In this document: piece after piece, positions 1 through 9,886 of the stretch
Numbering within the stretch: position 1 is the first letter of the stretch
Layout of the letters: every line of letters begins with the position of its first letter
The notes under the pieces: model-generated
Database searches by the model: none
What the model was told of the DNA's origin: nothing
Seen by the model: the letters and a program-made list of their open reading frames with translations, nothing else
Assembly (NCBI RefSeq): GCF_003205195.1
Contig: NZ_QJRY01000001.1
Location: 806,001-870,000, forward strand
From: Peteryoungia wuzhouensis
GTDB lineage: Bacteria > Pseudomonadota > Alphaproteobacteria > Rhizobiales > Rhizobiaceae
DNA length: 64,000 nt
Direction: 5' to 3'
Made by a program: the position numbers and the translations under genes

Positions 1-864
1 GGATTTGTAATAACGGTAGGCTGCGTCCTCGGCGGCTTCATGGCGATGGGCGGACACCTCAACGTGCTCATTCAGCCGTTCGAGCTGATGATCATCGGCG
101 GCGCCGGCGTCGGCGGCTTCATCATGGCCAACCCGATGAAGGTCATCAAGGATACCGGCAAGGCCGTCGGTGAAGCCTTCAAGCACTCAGTGCCGACCGA
201 ACGCGCCTATCTCGATGTGCTCGGCGTGCTTTATTCGCTGATGCGCGACCTGCGCACCAAGTCGCGCAACGAGATCGAAGCCCACATCGACAACCCGGAA
301 GAATCCTCGATCTTCACCGCCGCACCGAACCTTCTGAAGAACAAGGAACTGACCTCTTTCATCTGCGACTATGTGCGTCTGATCATCATCGGCAATGCCC
401 GCAGCCATGAGATCGAAGCGCTGATGGACGAGGAAATCGACACCATCCTCTATGACAAGATGAAGCCCTATCACGCGATGACGGCCATGGGGGACAGCTT
501 CCCGGCCATCGGTATCGTCGCGGCCGTTCTCGGAGTTATCAAGGCGATGAGCAAGATCAACGAGTCACCGGAAGTTCTGGGCGGCCTGATCGGCGCCGCG
601 CTCGTCGGCACCATGCTCGGCATCTTCCTGTCCTACTGCCTCTGCAACCCGCTGATCGCGCAGATCAAGACCGTTCGTACCAAGCAGCACCGCCTTTACA
701 TCATCGTGAAGCAGACACTGCTTGCCTACATGAACGGCTCGGTTCCGCAGGTGGCACTCGAATACGGCCGCAAGACCATCTCCTCCTACGAGCGTCCGTC
801 GATCGACGCCGTCGAGCAGGAAATGATGAACCCAGGCGGCGGCGGTGAAAGCAAGGCGGCATGA
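1..864 (+). CDS. motA: Flagellar motor stator protein MotA (5' end cut by window edge)
   Basis: MotA is the inner-membrane stator subunit that, with MotB, conducts ions and pushes on FliG to turn the flagellum. The reading frame is open from base 1 and reads [20 protein letters not shown], the first membrane segment of MotA. Only a few N-terminal codons are therefore missing, and the internal ATG at 40 is not the true start. Further hydrophobic segments lie around the [11 protein letters not shown] stretch and in the second half ([13 protein letters not shown] and [15 protein letters not shown]), with a charged cytoplasmic loop between them. The stop overlaps the fliM start by four bases (ATGA), so the two are probably translated together. 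No motB is in the window. Confidence 0.95.
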   Translation, partial: GFVITVGCVLGGFMAMGGHLNVLIQPFELMIIGGAGVGGFIMANPMKVIKDTGKAVGEAFKHSVPTERAYLDVLGVLYSLMRDLRTKSRNEIEAHIDNPEESSIFTAAPNLLKNKELTSFICDYVRLIIIGNARSHEIEALMDEEIDTILYDKMKPYHAMTAMGDSFPAIGIVAAVLGVIKAMSKINESPEVLGGLIGAALVGTMLGIFLSYCLCNPLIAQIKTVRTKQHRLYIIVKQTLLAYMNGSVPQVALEYGRKTISSYERPSIDAVEQEMMNPGGGGESKAA

Positions 865-1814
865 CCATGAGCGACGCAAGCACCCAGACACCTCCCGCAA
901 TGGATCGCGCCCTTCTCGCCATGCTGACCGGCGGGCTCGGTGATGCCAAGACACTGCAGAAGCTGTGCACTGAGTTCGGCCAGCTCTACACGGAGTTCCT
1001 CCCGGACGTCTTCCACAGCGAGACCGGGCTTTCGATGCAGGTCCACTACAACGGCCACGAAAGCGGGCTGATGACCGACCTGATCGCCGATCTCGGCGAC
1101 AATGTCGCCTTCTCGGACGGCCAGCTGCGCAACTGGTCCCCGAACTTCGTGCTGGCCTGCGGCAACAGCTTCATCATCACGCTCATGGAAAACCTGCTGG
1201 GCGCCCTGCCGGAAACGATCCAGGAACCGATCGAGCGGCCGCTATCGCAGATCGAGCTCGACCTCTCGACCATGGTCTTCGACAAGATCGCCAATGTGCT
1301 TCGTTCGGGCGTCAATGCCGCTGGCGGGTTCGAGCCGTTGCTGGAGAAGGCGCACAACGCCGAAGATCGGGTGAAGCCGGACGAGGATCACGTCGACGAA
1401 TATGCCGTCACCGTGAAGATGGGCATCACGCTCGGCACGGTGACCTCCGAATTCTACCTGGTCATCCCGCAGAAGGCTCTGCTCAAGACCGTGGTCACCA
1501 TGCCGAAGTCTAAGAACCAGGCCGGCCGTTCGCGCAAGGAATGGCAGGAACAGATCGCCGAACAGGTCCGTCGTTCGCAGGTGACACTCGAAGCACGCGT
1601 AAGGCTTGAATCGCTCACGCTTGCTACGGTCTCGCGCCTGATGGCCGGCGATGTGATTGCCTTTCGCGACAAGGGCGACGTCATGGTCGACGTCAGCGCC
1701 AACGGAAAAGATCTCTATCGTTGCGAATTCGGCCGTGCCGGCGACCGCTACACCGTCCGGGTCAAGGACAATGTGAGCAGCGAAGATGAAATCCTAAAAC
1801 ATTTGATGAGCTAG
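861..1814 (+). CDS. fliM: Flagellar motor switch protein FliM
   Basis: FliM is a C-ring protein that binds phosphorylated CheY and helps set the direction or speed of flagellar rotation. The 317-residue product fits the FliM family. The middle holds the CheC-like fold, and the C-terminal third carries the SpoA-type domain ([28 protein letters not shown]). The extreme N-terminus ([22 protein letters not shown]) differs from the enterobacterial CheY-binding peptide, as expected for a distant family member. The start overlaps the motA stop, and fliN and fliG follow on the same strand, giving the usual switch-protein cluster. Confidence 0.93.
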   Translation: MTMSDASTQTPPAMDRALLAMLTGGLGDAKTLQKLCTEFGQLYTEFLPDVFHSETGLSMQVHYNGHESGLMTDLIADLGDNVAFSDGQLRNWSPNFVLACGNSFIITLMENLLGALPETIQEPIERPLSQIELDLSTMVFDKIANVLRSGVNAAGGFEPLLEKAHNAEDRVKPDEDHVDEYAVTVKMGITLGTVTSEFYLVIPQKALLKTVVTMPKSKNQAGRSRKEWQEQIAEQVRRSQVTLEARVRLESLTLATVSRLMAGDVIAFRDKGDVMVDVSANGKDLYRCEFGRAGDRYTVRVKDNVSSEDEILKHLMS

Positions 1815-1875
1815 ACATTTATCGAGGCGAGCCAGAAGGCAGCTTGAGGCAAGTTTCAACAGGAATAATGGGTCC

Positions 1876-2526
1876 ATGGCAACGAAAAAGACACCACAGA
1901 CGGATGCAGACGCACTGGCGATGCCAGGTGCGAGCGACAGCGACTTCGACCAAGCGGTCGATGATCTGCGCGGCGTCCTCAAGGCGGATGCAGATGGCGG
2001 ACTTCCGGACATCGGTTCGGACTTTGGCGATTTCGGCGGCGGTCTCGACGACAAGTCGGACCCGCTAGCGGCGTTTGAATCGGATTTCGGCGGTGCTACG
2101 GCCGCTCCCGATGCCGGCTTCGGCATGAGCGACCTGGGCAGCGACATCGGTGGCGGCGACTTTGGCGGCGGTGACTTCGGTGGTGGCGATCTCGGCGGCT
2201 CGACAAGCTTCGGCGGCGACACGTCGTTCGGCAGCATGGGGAGCAGCCATCAGGAACCGGGTAGCGGCCTCACCGCCAATCTCGACCTGATCATGGATAT
2301 TCCGATCGACGTCCAGATCGTGCTGGGGTCGAGCCGGATGCAGGTTTCGGGTCTCATGAATCTCGAAGAGGGCGCCATTATCGCGCTCGACAAGAAGATT
2401 GGTGAGCCTGTCGAGATCATGGTGAACGGTCGGCGCATTGCGCGCGGCGAGATCACGGTTCTCGAAAACGACGATACGCGCTTTGGTGTTAAACTGATCG
2501 AAGTGATGGCGACCAAGACATCCTGA
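1876..2526 (+). CDS. fliN: Flagellar motor switch protein FliN with a long Gly/Asp-rich N-terminal region
   Basis: FliN is the outermost C-ring protein and contributes to CheY sensing and to the export gate. The C-terminal ~85 residues form the conserved SpoA domain ([44 protein letters not shown]). The N-terminal ~125 residues are low-complexity, acidic and glycine-rich, including tandem [17 protein letters not shown]. The product has 216 residues, whereas enterobacterial FliN has about 137, so the extra length is this tail. fliM lies upstream and fliG 28 bases downstream, consistent with one operon. Confidence 0.92.
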   Translation: MATKKTPQTDADALAMPGASDSDFDQAVDDLRGVLKADADGGLPDIGSDFGDFGGGLDDKSDPLAAFESDFGGATAAPDAGFGMSDLGSDIGGGDFGGGDFGGGDLGGSTSFGGDTSFGSMGSSHQEPGSGLTANLDLIMDIPIDVQIVLGSSRMQVSGLMNLEEGAIIALDKKIGEPVEIMVNGRRIARGEITVLENDDTRFGVKLIEVMATKTS

Positions 2527-2554
2527 CCCATGACGGGCCAGAGAGGGCAAGACC

Positions 2555-3592
2555 ATGATGGACTTTGACGATTTTGGCGGCCCCTTAACCGGTAAACCGC
2601 TTTCCCAGGCCGATAAGGCAGCCGCCGTGCTGCTGGCCATGGGAAAGGGCGTTGCCGGCAAGCTGCTGAAATACTTTACCCAGGCCGAACTGCAGACCAT
2701 CATCGCGTCTGCCCAGACGCTGCGCACCATTCCGCCGGATGAACTGACCGAACTCGTCAACGAGTTCGAGGATCTGTTTACCGAAGGCGCCGGCCTGATG
2801 GACAACGCCAAGGCCATCGAAAGCATCCTGGAAGAGGGCCTGACGCCGGAAGAAGTCGATGGACTGCTGGGGCGTCGTACGGCTTTCCAGGCCTATGAGG
2901 CGTCCATCTGGGACCGCCTGCAGGACGCAGATCCCGATTTCATCGCCAAATTCCTGATGCGCGAACATCCGCAGACGGTGGCCTATATCCTCTCGATGCT
3001 GCCGTCCTCCTTTGGCGCCAAGGTTCTGCTCAAGCTGCCGGAGAGCCGGCGGGCAGACATCATGAACCGCACCGTCAACCTCAAGAATGTCAGCCCCAAG
3101 GCTGCCCAGATCATCGAAAACCGGGTTCATGACCTGATCGCCGAGATCGAGGCCGAGAAGAATTCGACGGGTTCGGCGAAGGTTGCCGAGCTGATGAACG
3201 AACTCGACAAGCCCGAAGTCGACACGCTTCTGCAATCGCTCGAATCGATCAGCAAGGATTCGGTCAACAAGGTCCGGCCGAAGATCTTCCTGTTCGAGGA
3301 TCTGCTCGTCATGCCGCAGCGCAGCCGCGTCCTGCTGCTCAACGACATTTCCGGCGACATCCTGACCATGGCGCTTCGCGGCGCCAATGCCGAAATCAAG
3401 GAATGTGTGCTGGCATCGATCAGCCCGCGTTCACGCCGCATGATCGAATCGGATCTTCAATCCGGCACAACGGGCATCAATCCGCGCGAGATCGCGATTG
3501 CCCGGCGCGCCGTGGCACAGGAAGCAATCCGCCTTGCCAATGCCGGGCAGATCCAGCTCAAGGAAACCGAAGGCGAAACCCAGGCCGCCTGA
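2555..3592 (+). CDS. fliG: Flagellar motor switch protein FliG
   Basis: FliG links the MS-ring to the C-ring and supplies the charged helix that the stator acts on. The 345-residue product has the N-terminal FliF-binding domain (LSQADKAAAVLLAMGKGVAGKLLKYF), a middle domain containing EHPQTVAYILSML, and the C-terminal torque domain with charged motifs (LFEDLLVMPQRSRVLLLNDI, and SPRSRRMIESDL near residue 290). Two adjacent ATGs at 2555 and 2558 both follow an AGAGAGGG-like ribosome site. A perfect 12-bp inverted repeat follows the gene, so transcription may stop or weaken before flhB. Confidence 0.95.
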   Translation: MMDFDDFGGPLTGKPLSQADKAAAVLLAMGKGVAGKLLKYFTQAELQTIIASAQTLRTIPPDELTELVNEFEDLFTEGAGLMDNAKAIESILEEGLTPEEVDGLLGRRTAFQAYEASIWDRLQDADPDFIAKFLMREHPQTVAYILSMLPSSFGAKVLLKLPESRRADIMNRTVNLKNVSPKAAQIIENRVHDLIAEIEAEKNSTGSAKVAELMNELDKPEVDTLLQSLESISKDSVNKVRPKIFLFEDLLVMPQRSRVLLLNDISGDILTMALRGANAEIKECVLASISPRSRRMIESDLQSGTTGINPREIAIARRAVAQEAIRLANAGQIQLKETEGETQAA

Positions 3593-3625
3593 GCCGCCGG
3601 CTCTGTTGAAAACCCTACCGATCTC

Positions 3626-3658
3626 CCGCCCGCCGATTGAACCCCGATCGGCGGGCGG
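3626..3658 (+). terminator. Inverted repeat between fliG and flhB
   Basis: Two perfect 12-base arms (CCGCCCGCCGAT and its complement) surround a nine-base loop directly after fliG. The 3' side is followed by only a short T-containing stretch (TTACGTTT), so it could be a weak intrinsic terminator or an mRNA-stabilising hairpin. It separates the switch genes from flhB. Confidence 0.6.
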
Positions 3659-3772
3659 TTACGTTTGCTGAGGTGGTCCAAACGATCACCGGCCGGCGCG
3701 CCGCAAACGCGGCCGACTTGATCTTTCAGGGGGCATCTGCCACCCGGCAAGCCCTCGAGGATGGCGTCGATC

Positions 3773-4852
3773 ATGGCCGATGAAGACGACGACAGCAAAA
3801 CAGAAGACCCGACAGAGAAAAAGATGCGTGACGCGCGGGAGAAGGGCAACGTGCCCTCATCGCGCGAACTGCCGAGCTTCGCCACGGCGCTCGCCTTCTA
3901 TTTCTACGCCGTCTTTTTCCTGCCCGGCGGCATGAAACGGATGAGTGAAACGCTGAAGGACATCTTCGAGCAACCGGACCAGTGGCGAATCGGAACGGCC
4001 GTCGATGTCGTGTCGCTTTTCACGCACCTGGCCTGGGAAATCGGTGCCCTGCTTGCACCGCTGCTCATCATGCTGATCATGCTGGGCGTCGGATCGAACG
4101 TCGCGCAGCATCTTCCCGAGTTCATCCTGGAGCGAATCACGCCGCAGGTCAGCCGGATCTCGTTGTTCAAGGGGTGGCAACGTTTGTTCAGCGCTCAGGG
4201 CATGGTCGAATTTGCCAAGTCCGTCTTCAAGATTGTCGTTGTTTCGGTGATCATGGTCTTTGCACTGAAGGGCGAATATTTCGGCGTCATCGACGCGATG
4301 TTCTCCGATCCGCAGGTGATTTTCGTCAAGTTTGCCACGATCCTGCAGAAGATGATGATCGTCATCCTTCTCTCGACAGCGCTGTTGGCGGCCGTCGACG
4401 TCTTCTGGACCCGGCACCACTGGTACGAACAGCTTCGCATGACGAAGCAGGAGATCAAGGACGAATACAAGCAGGCGCAGGGTGACCCCGTGGTCAAAGC
4501 CCGCCAGCGGTCCATCGCCCGGGATCGCGCACGCAAGCGCATGATGTCAAACGTCCCGCGTGCCACGCTCGTGATCACCAATCCCACCCATTTTGCGGTC
4601 GCCTTGCGCTATGTGCGGGAAGAAAATGAAGCGCCTGTGGTTGTCGCCAAGGGCCAGGACATTGTTGCCTTGCGTATCCGCGAGCTTGCGCGCGAGAACG
4701 ATATCCCGATTTTTGAGGACCCGCCCCTCGCCCGCTCCATGTTTGCGCAAGTCTCGGTGGATAGCGTCATACCGTCGATATTTTATAAGGCGGTCGCGGA
4801 ACTCGTGCATCGGGTCTACGCGTCCAAAGCCCCCAAAAGACGGATACGCTAG
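3773..4852 (+). CDS. flhB: Flagellar type III export switch protein FlhB
   Basis: FlhB is the membrane component of the flagellar export apparatus that changes substrate specificity from rod/hook to filament after self-cleavage. The N-terminal region reads [26 protein letters not shown], the family signature. Four hydrophobic segments follow between residues ~35 and ~215. The autocleavage motif NPTH is at residues 270-273, followed by a typical FlhB-C domain. I chose the ATG at 3773 ([12 protein letters not shown]) over 3761, giving 359 residues, because family members begin with this acidic stretch. Confidence 0.94.
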   Translation: MADEDDDSKTEDPTEKKMRDAREKGNVPSSRELPSFATALAFYFYAVFFLPGGMKRMSETLKDIFEQPDQWRIGTAVDVVSLFTHLAWEIGALLAPLLIMLIMLGVGSNVAQHLPEFILERITPQVSRISLFKGWQRLFSAQGMVEFAKSVFKIVVVSVIMVFALKGEYFGVIDAMFSDPQVIFVKFATILQKMMIVILLSTALLAAVDVFWTRHHWYEQLRMTKQEIKDEYKQAQGDPVVKARQRSIARDRARKRMMSNVPRATLVITNPTHFAVALRYVREENEAPVVVAKGQDIVALRIRELARENDIPIFEDPPLARSMFAQVSVDSVIPSIFYKAVAELVHRVYASKAPKRRIR

Positions 4853-4857
4853 CTCCG

Positions 4858-5298
4858 ATGAAGAAGTGCTCCTTTACCAACCAGCGTGAACGCATCGTGG
4901 CAGCGGCAATCAGCCCCGTGGCGAGCGAATTACGCCTTCTCGATGCTGCCGACCTCATTTCACTTCTGCGTTTTGAACTTTACGGCAACCTGTCCGACCT
5001 CGTTTCGTCGGCCGCCGAACTGTATTTCCATCCCGGCACCATCGTCTTTGGCGCGGGCGGCGATTACAGGCTGGAATGGGGCGGACCGCCGGAAGTGGTG
5101 CTTGACCTCGAGATCAAGCCGCGCGGCATCACGATCTACTCGCAGCTGACGCTGACCGAGGAGCATGCCGGTATCGACATCAAGCATATCGCATTTCACG
5201 AGACGTCCGGTGATCCGGACACCAATACCCGGATCCTCGAAGAGCGTCTTCAGGAGGCCCGCTTCGTCAAGGGACAGGCGTCCCCGCTGTACGGATGA
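4858..5298 (+). CDS. Conserved hypothetical protein of the rhizobial flagellar cluster
   Basis: I cannot assign a function. The 146-residue soluble product has no signal peptide or membrane segment and no motif that I recognise. It begins five bases after the flhB stop, which implies co-transcription, and it converges on visR with only seven bases between the stops. In described rhizobial flagellar regions an unnamed ORF sits next to flhB and visR, so this is probably that gene. A role in flagellar assembly or its regulation is only inferred from position. Confidence 0.75.
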   Translation: MKKCSFTNQRERIVAAAISPVASELRLLDAADLISLLRFELYGNLSDLVSSAAELYFHPGTIVFGAGGDYRLEWGGPPEVVLDLEIKPRGITIYSQLTLTEEHAGIDIKHIAFHETSGDPDTNTRILEERLQEARFVKGQASPLYG

Positions 5299-5305
5299 GG
5301 ATGGA

Positions 5306-6055
5306 TCAGGTGATGTAGCCAAGGCGGATCGCCTTGGCGATCGCCTGGATGCGGTTGACCGAATCCAGCTTGATCGTGGCCGATCCGAGATAGGCGTTGA
5401 CCGTGTGTACCGAGAGATTCAGGCGCTCCGCGATCTCTTCGCTGATGCGGCCGTCGCCCGCCAGTTGCAGGCAGGCGATCTCGCGTTCGCTGAGCGTCTC
5501 CGAGGGTGCGGCGCGGCGCTCATCAAGCGACAGAATATCGGTCATCACCTTGTAACAGCGGCTGTGGACCGCAAGGATCAGATCCCCCGGCAGATCCGCG
5601 CCGCCGATCGTCGGGAAGACAACGTAGCCGTTGCCTACAGCGCCGAGGCGGACCGGAAAGGCAATGCCTGAATATGGCAGGAGGCGCGCTTCGAGCTGAT
5701 GCACGAAGGGCGTGAAATCGGACGCGTCGAGGAAGCTCGTCTTCTCTTCGGCACTCCACAGGATCGGTTGCGTCGAGACTTCGATATGCGCCAGCAGTGT
5801 TTCCCCATAGGCGGCGATGAACGCATCCCGGCCACTCGCAAGGCCCGGGCTCCAGTTCTCGAATTCGGGGTCCAGGCGGCGCTTGTGCGGAAGGTTGGCG
5901 CCCGCGATGCGGAAGGCTGCAAAACCACGGGCATTCAATGAGCGCTGAAGCGAAACGAGCTTGGGGAAAATATCGGAACGCGAGGTGACCGGACGCTGGC
6001 CCGACCAAGTGGCATCTTCCAGGATGGATCCACCCGGCCTGCTGTTGTTGGCCAT
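5306..6055 (-). CDS. visR: LuxR-family flagellar master regulator VisR
   Basis: VisR is a LuxR-type DNA-binding protein. In Sinorhizobium it acts with VisN at the top of the flagellar gene hierarchy. The C-terminus carries the helix-turn-helix (LSEREIACLQLAGDGRISEEI and LSVHTVNAYLGSATIKL). The N-terminal ~170 residues form a putative ligand-binding autoinducer-like domain. I chose the ATG at 6055 (MANNSRPGG), ten bases after the visN stop, giving 249 residues. The position after visN and beside fliF and flhB matches the rhizobial order. Confidence 0.88.
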   Translation of the reverse strand: MANNSRPGGSILEDATWSGQRPVTSRSDIFPKLVSLQRSLNARGFAAFRIAGANLPHKRRLDPEFENWSPGLASGRDAFIAAYGETLLAHIEVSTQPILWSAEEKTSFLDASDFTPFVHQLEARLLPYSGIAFPVRLGAVGNGYVVFPTIGGADLPGDLILAVHSRCYKVMTDILSLDERRAAPSETLSEREIACLQLAGDGRISEEIAERLNLSVHTVNAYLGSATIKLDSVNRIQAIAKAIRLGYIT

Positions 6056-6065
6056 TCCGCCTCCC

Positions 6066-6812
6066 CTAGACAAGATTGTTTCGGACCGCATAGGCTATGG
6101 CCTCCGATCTGGTCTTCGTCGCTGTCTTGCGCATCACGCTGGTGATGTAGTTGTTGATCGTGTTGCGGGAGATGCCGAGGATCGTGGCGATCTCGTCGCT
6201 CGTCTTGCCTTCGGCGATCCAGAACAGGCATTCGAGTTCACGATCGGTCAGTTCAAAATCACGCTCGCTCTTCTGGCCCTTGGTCGTCGACAGGCTCAGG
6301 GCATAACCCGAGAGCAGGCCGACTTCGCGCAAACGCTCCGGCGAGAGAACGAAATCCTGCGGGAAAAGCAGCATAAGAGCGAGGCGTGTGCGACCGACAT
6401 TCAGGGTGATGGAGCAGTATTGGCGGCTGAGGCCCAGAGGCACATACACGTCGTCAGGGAGAATATTGTATTTCGGCTGAAGGACCGACAGGCATTTTTC
6501 AAGCTCGGTCGACTGCGAATAGCTCGTCGCCAGCTCGCTTTCGAGACGACGGACCATGTCGAACGGCCAATCCGCCGCAACGACGAAGTCGAGCCCCTCT
6601 TCCTGCACGAGGTCATAACGCGCCAGCAGGTAGTGTGAGGAACCGACATATTGGCATAGAAGCCGCAGGCAGTGGGCGATGTCGCCGGCCAGCGCCGGGG
6701 ACGTGAGCTTGCGGATCAGGATGTCCTTAGACGCCGAAGCCTGCAAAGGCGCGCCGGAATCGACCGCATGCGCCAGTCCTTCCGCTTGCCCCTTTGTCAG
6801 CTCGGCATCCAT
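6066..6812 (-). CDS. visN: LuxR-family flagellar master regulator VisN
   Basis: VisN is the partner of VisR in the rhizobial flagellar master regulator. The 248-residue protein ends in a LuxR/FixJ-type helix-turn-helix (FELTDRELECLFWIAEGKTS and ILGISRNTINNYITSVMRKT). Its N-terminal part resembles autoinducer-binding domains (SHYLLARYDLVQEEGLDFVV). The assignment of N versus R rests on order, since visN precedes visR in described genomes. The ~270 bases upstream separate it from the fliF terminator and probably contain its own promoter. Confidence 0.87.
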   Translation of the reverse strand: MDAELTKGQAEGLAHAVDSGAPLQASASKDILIRKLTSPALAGDIAHCLRLLCQYVGSSHYLLARYDLVQEEGLDFVVAADWPFDMVRRLESELATSYSQSTELEKCLSVLQPKYNILPDDVYVPLGLSRQYCSITLNVGRTRLALMLLFPQDFVLSPERLREVGLLSGYALSLSTTKGQKSERDFELTDRELECLFWIAEGKTSDEIATILGISRNTINNYITSVMRKTATKTRSEAIAYAVRNNLV

Positions 6813-7031
6813 CCGCCCAGTCCCCTCGATGTCATCGCCGTCCGGACCACCCGCCTGCAGTCCGAATCAGTTCGTGCCGACTCAACGGCAGTCCCGCCAT
6901 CATCGTAACGAATCATGTTCATTCTAAAATATAAAGTGGCAAAGGTCACAAGTAGATCCGGTATTGCGGAACACAACACGAGAATGCTCTACCACGCCCC
7001 GCAATTCAATAGACCCGGCCGGCCGCACAAA

Positions 7032-7058
7032 GGAAAACCGCGCCTTTGGGGCGCGGTT
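7032..7058 (-). terminator. Rho-independent terminator after fliF / che operon
   Basis: A perfect nine-base inverted repeat (AACCGCGCC / GGCGCGGTT) with a five-base loop lies 24 bases beyond the fliF stop. Read on the - strand, the hairpin is followed by TTTTCCTTT. It probably ends the long che-fliF transcript before visN. Confidence 0.8.
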
Positions 7059-7081
7059 CGCAATACTCAATCCAGTTGTTG

Positions 7082-8773
7082 TCAGGCTGCGTTTTCCACA
7101 GCCCATTTGCGCAGGATCTTGGCGGCACGCTCTTCGGAGATCTCCACCATGCGCGACAGGCGCCGTTCGGGACCTTCCTTGACCCGGCGATTGAAGCCGC
7201 CGTTCGGATCGTCGTCCATTGACAGGAGGTCGTCGGTGGAATCGAAGCCGAAGTCCGAGCCGAAGCCGTCCATGAGGCCGCCGGCGCTGCCGCCGCCGAT
7301 GGCCGGCGAGAAGTCGGGCAGCTCGAGGCCGGCCGCCTGCTCGCCGATACCGCCAGCAAGGGCCGGATCCGCACCGCCACCCGCCGAGCGGATCATCGGA
7401 CGGAGACCCATCCAGACAATCAGGAATGCCACGGCGACGAAGGCAAGGGAGTTGATGATGCCGCCGAGATTGCGGCTGAGGATTTCCATGACGCCGGGGC
7501 CGGTCGCGGATTCTTCCAGAAGCTGGTTTTCCAGGAAGTCCATCGCGGTCAGGGTGACGACGTCGCCGCGTGCCGTGTCGAGGCCAGAGGCAGACGCGAC
7601 GATCTTCTGCATTTCGGCAAGATAGGCGTCGATCTTCGCCTGGTCGACCGGTTCGCCAACCATCTTGGCGATACGACCGCGATTGACGACGACGGCAACG
7701 GACAGCTTTTCGACGACATAGCTGTTCTTGACGGTCGCGACCGTCTTGCTGTTGATCTCGTAGTTGGTCTGCTCTTCCTTCTTGTCCTGCTCGTCGGTGG
7801 ATTCAGGACCGTTGCCGCCCGCCTGGGGGGCAGCCTGGGGAATGTTCTGCTCGACGGTTGCCGCAGTATCAGACTGGCGCTGCTGGGATTTCTGCGCTTC
7901 CTTGGTCACCCGGACAGACCGTTCGACGCGCGATTCCGGATCGTAGATCGTTTCCTGGATCTGCTGGCTGTCGGTGTTGATCTGGGCGGTGACGCTGGAG
8001 CGGAAGTTGTCCATGCCAAGGAAAGGCGCAAGCGCCTTGTCGATGTTTGTCTCGATTTCCCGCTGGACCGACTGGACGACGCCGAGGGACCGTGCGGCTT
8101 CACCGCCGGTCTCATCGCCGGCTGCAAGAAGCTGGCCGGTGGAATCAAGAATCGTCACGTCCTCGACATTGAGGCCCGGGACGGACGAGGCGACCAATTG
8201 GCGGATCGAACCGGCGGCCTTCCGGCCGGCATCCGAGGAGGCACGAATCATGACGGAGGCGGTCGGCTTCTGTTCGCCACGGCGGAAGTTGCCGACGTCG
8301 GGCATCACGATGTGCACGCGGGCAGCCGCAATGCCGGCAATCTGCTGGATGGTGCGTGCGACTTCACCCTCCAGAGCGCGGACACGGGTCACTTCCTGCA
8401 TGAACGACGTCAGGCCCAGCGAGCCGACATTGTCGAAAAGTTCGTAGCCGGCATTGGCGCTGTTGGGCAGGCCCCGCTCGGCGAGGAGAAGACGCGCCTT
8501 GCCGGTCATACCGGCGCGCACCATGACGCTGGCGCCATCGCTGCCGGTCTCGAAATCGATGCCGGCTTCGGCGAGGGCGATGCTGATCTGGTTGAGATCG
8601 ACCGGTTCCAGGCCGACATAAAGCGTTTCAAAGGAGGGTTTGTTAACGTAGAGAGCGCCGGCAATGATGATTGCGAAGGAAACGAGCGTGACACCGGCCA
8701 TGGCCAAGAGCTTCGCCTGACCCATCGCCGCAAAGTTTTTTGATATCTGAAGTATTTGATTTAACAGATTCAT
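7082..8773 (-). CDS. fliF: Flagellar MS-ring protein FliF
   Basis: FliF forms the MS-ring in the inner membrane, on which the switch and export apparatus assemble. From the ATG at 8773 (MNLLNQILQISKNF) the protein has 563 residues. A first membrane segment follows at ~22-40 (LLAMAGVTLVSFAIIIAGALYV). Ring-building domains follow (YVGLEPVDLNQISIALAEAG, then MPDVGNFRRGEQKPTASVMI). A second membrane segment lies at ~425-450, and the C-terminal tail binds FliG. The longer frame to 8881 lacks family similarity and was rejected. Placement after cheT is the rhizobial pattern. Confidence 0.95.
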   Translation of the reverse strand: MNLLNQILQISKNFAAMGQAKLLAMAGVTLVSFAIIIAGALYVNKPSFETLYVGLEPVDLNQISIALAEAGIDFETGSDGASVMVRAGMTGKARLLLAERGLPNSANAGYELFDNVGSLGLTSFMQEVTRVRALEGEVARTIQQIAGIAAARVHIVMPDVGNFRRGEQKPTASVMIRASSDAGRKAAGSIRQLVASSVPGLNVEDVTILDSTGQLLAAGDETGGEAARSLGVVQSVQREIETNIDKALAPFLGMDNFRSSVTAQINTDSQQIQETIYDPESRVERSVRVTKEAQKSQQRQSDTAATVEQNIPQAAPQAGGNGPESTDEQDKKEEQTNYEINSKTVATVKNSYVVEKLSVAVVVNRGRIAKMVGEPVDQAKIDAYLAEMQKIVASASGLDTARGDVVTLTAMDFLENQLLEESATGPGVMEILSRNLGGIINSLAFVAVAFLIVWMGLRPMIRSAGGGADPALAGGIGEQAAGLELPDFSPAIGGGSAGGLMDGFGSDFGFDSTDDLLSMDDDPNGGFNRRVKEGPERRLSRMVEISEERAAKILRKWAVENAA

Positions 8774-8928
8774 TCTGTCTCGCACCATCAACATGAAAGG
8801 TCTGGGCGCTTTAGCCCTTGGCGAGACAATAGAAAGCGAAACTTGTGCGAACGTTTCGCGGGGCGGAAAAGCCGAAGTCATTTCGGCTGTTCAGGCACGT
8901 ACTGGATCCGCCGTCCGTTTCCGGACAC

Positions 8929-9318
8929 TCAGAAGAAGTCGAAATCTCCGGCCGCCTTGACCAGCGGCTGGGAATGGCCGTGACGCAATCCGGCGCCAAG
9001 GGCCTTCTGCATATCGGCAAGCTTGACGAGGCTGAGAGCGGTCGTCATGTCGATCATCCAGTCATTCGGAATGGTGGCCGTGATCGTGTCGATGAATTCC
9101 GCCAGGCCCCGTGCCTTTTGGACTGCAAGGTCGATGCCCTGGAGAACCTTCACGCTGTCCGGGGACGCGAGCACGTTCGGACCGCCGAGTTCCAGCAACT
9201 GCGGCTCGACACGCTCGATCAAGTAAGCCACGTCGTGGAGCTCACTGACGATGCGCATGAGAATTTCCGGCAGTTCTTCCTGGAAACCCTGATTGTCGGT
9301 TCTGTTTTCGTTTTGCAT
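8929..9318 (-). CDS. cheT: Chemotaxis protein CheT
   Basis: CheT is a small chemotaxis protein encoded in rhizobial che operons between cheD and fliF. Its exact biochemical role is less settled than that of its neighbours. The 129-residue product is largely helical (ILMRIVSELHDVAYLIERVE) and ends in an acidic/aromatic tail (AGDFDFF) that recalls CheY-binding tails of the CheZ type, an analogy only. The ATG at 9318 lies 13 bases after the cheD stop. Identification rests mainly on position, size and the operon order. Confidence 0.82.
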   Translation of the reverse strand: MQNENRTDNQGFQEELPEILMRIVSELHDVAYLIERVEPQLLELGGPNVLASPDSVKVLQGIDLAVQKARGLAEFIDTITATIPNDWMIDMTTALSLVKLADMQKALGAGLRHGHSQPLVKAAGDFDFF

Positions 9319-9331
9319 CCGATTTCCAGTA

Positions 9332-9886
9332 CTAGAAAAACTCGATTGAACTTTCCACCGGCTTGGCGACAGGTACGGGACGCTGTTCCAGAGCGACCGT
9401 CTTCTGCGTTTCTGCGCCCGTGAGCGGATACTGCCTTGCCCGACCACTGACAGGCCAGAATTCCAGTTTTCGGCCGTGATCGCCGCCCGTCGACGAACCC
9501 ACTACCTTGATGCCTTCGTCGCGCAAGAACTGCTGAGCGAAGGCGGCATTCTGCTCTCCGACATTGGAGAACGTCGCGATCGTCTTGGCGCCACCGAAAA
9601 TCTTCGCCTCAAGTCGGTCCCTGCGGGCGCCCTGCTTGAGAAGACCGTTGATCAGCAGCTCCATGAGGTGAACACCGTACCGGGTGGCGTCACCGCCACC
9701 GGCACCCGGCACCGCCGAACCTGGCAGGAGGAAGTGGTTCATGCCACCGACACCTGCGATCGGATCGCGAATACAGGCAGCAACACACGACCCGAGGATG
9801 GTCGAGAGAACCACATTCGGGTCCTTGGCCACCTTCCATTCCCCCTGAATGATATGGACGCGTTTCGCTGCCCCGTCTTCGATCAT
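9332..9886 (-). CDS. cheD: Chemoreceptor glutamine deamidase CheD
   Basis: CheD deamidates glutamines in chemoreceptors and can be modulated by phosphatases. The 184-residue protein has the papain-like catalytic cysteine in [12 protein letters not shown] (C34) and the partner histidine in [12 protein letters not shown] (H51). The C-terminus resembles the receptor-facing region of the family. The start overlaps the cheY2 stop by three bases (ATGA arrangement), and cheT follows. This is the usual rhizobial order. Confidence 0.93.
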   Translation of the reverse strand: MIEDGAAKRVHIIQGEWKVAKDPNVVLSTILGSCVAACIRDPIAGVGGMNHFLLPGSAVPGAGGGDATRYGVHLMELLINGLLKQGARRDRLEAKIFGGAKTIATFSNVGEQNAAFAQQFLRDEGIKVVGSSTGGDHGRKLEFWPVSGRARQYPLTGAETQKTVALEQRPVPVAKPVESSIEFF

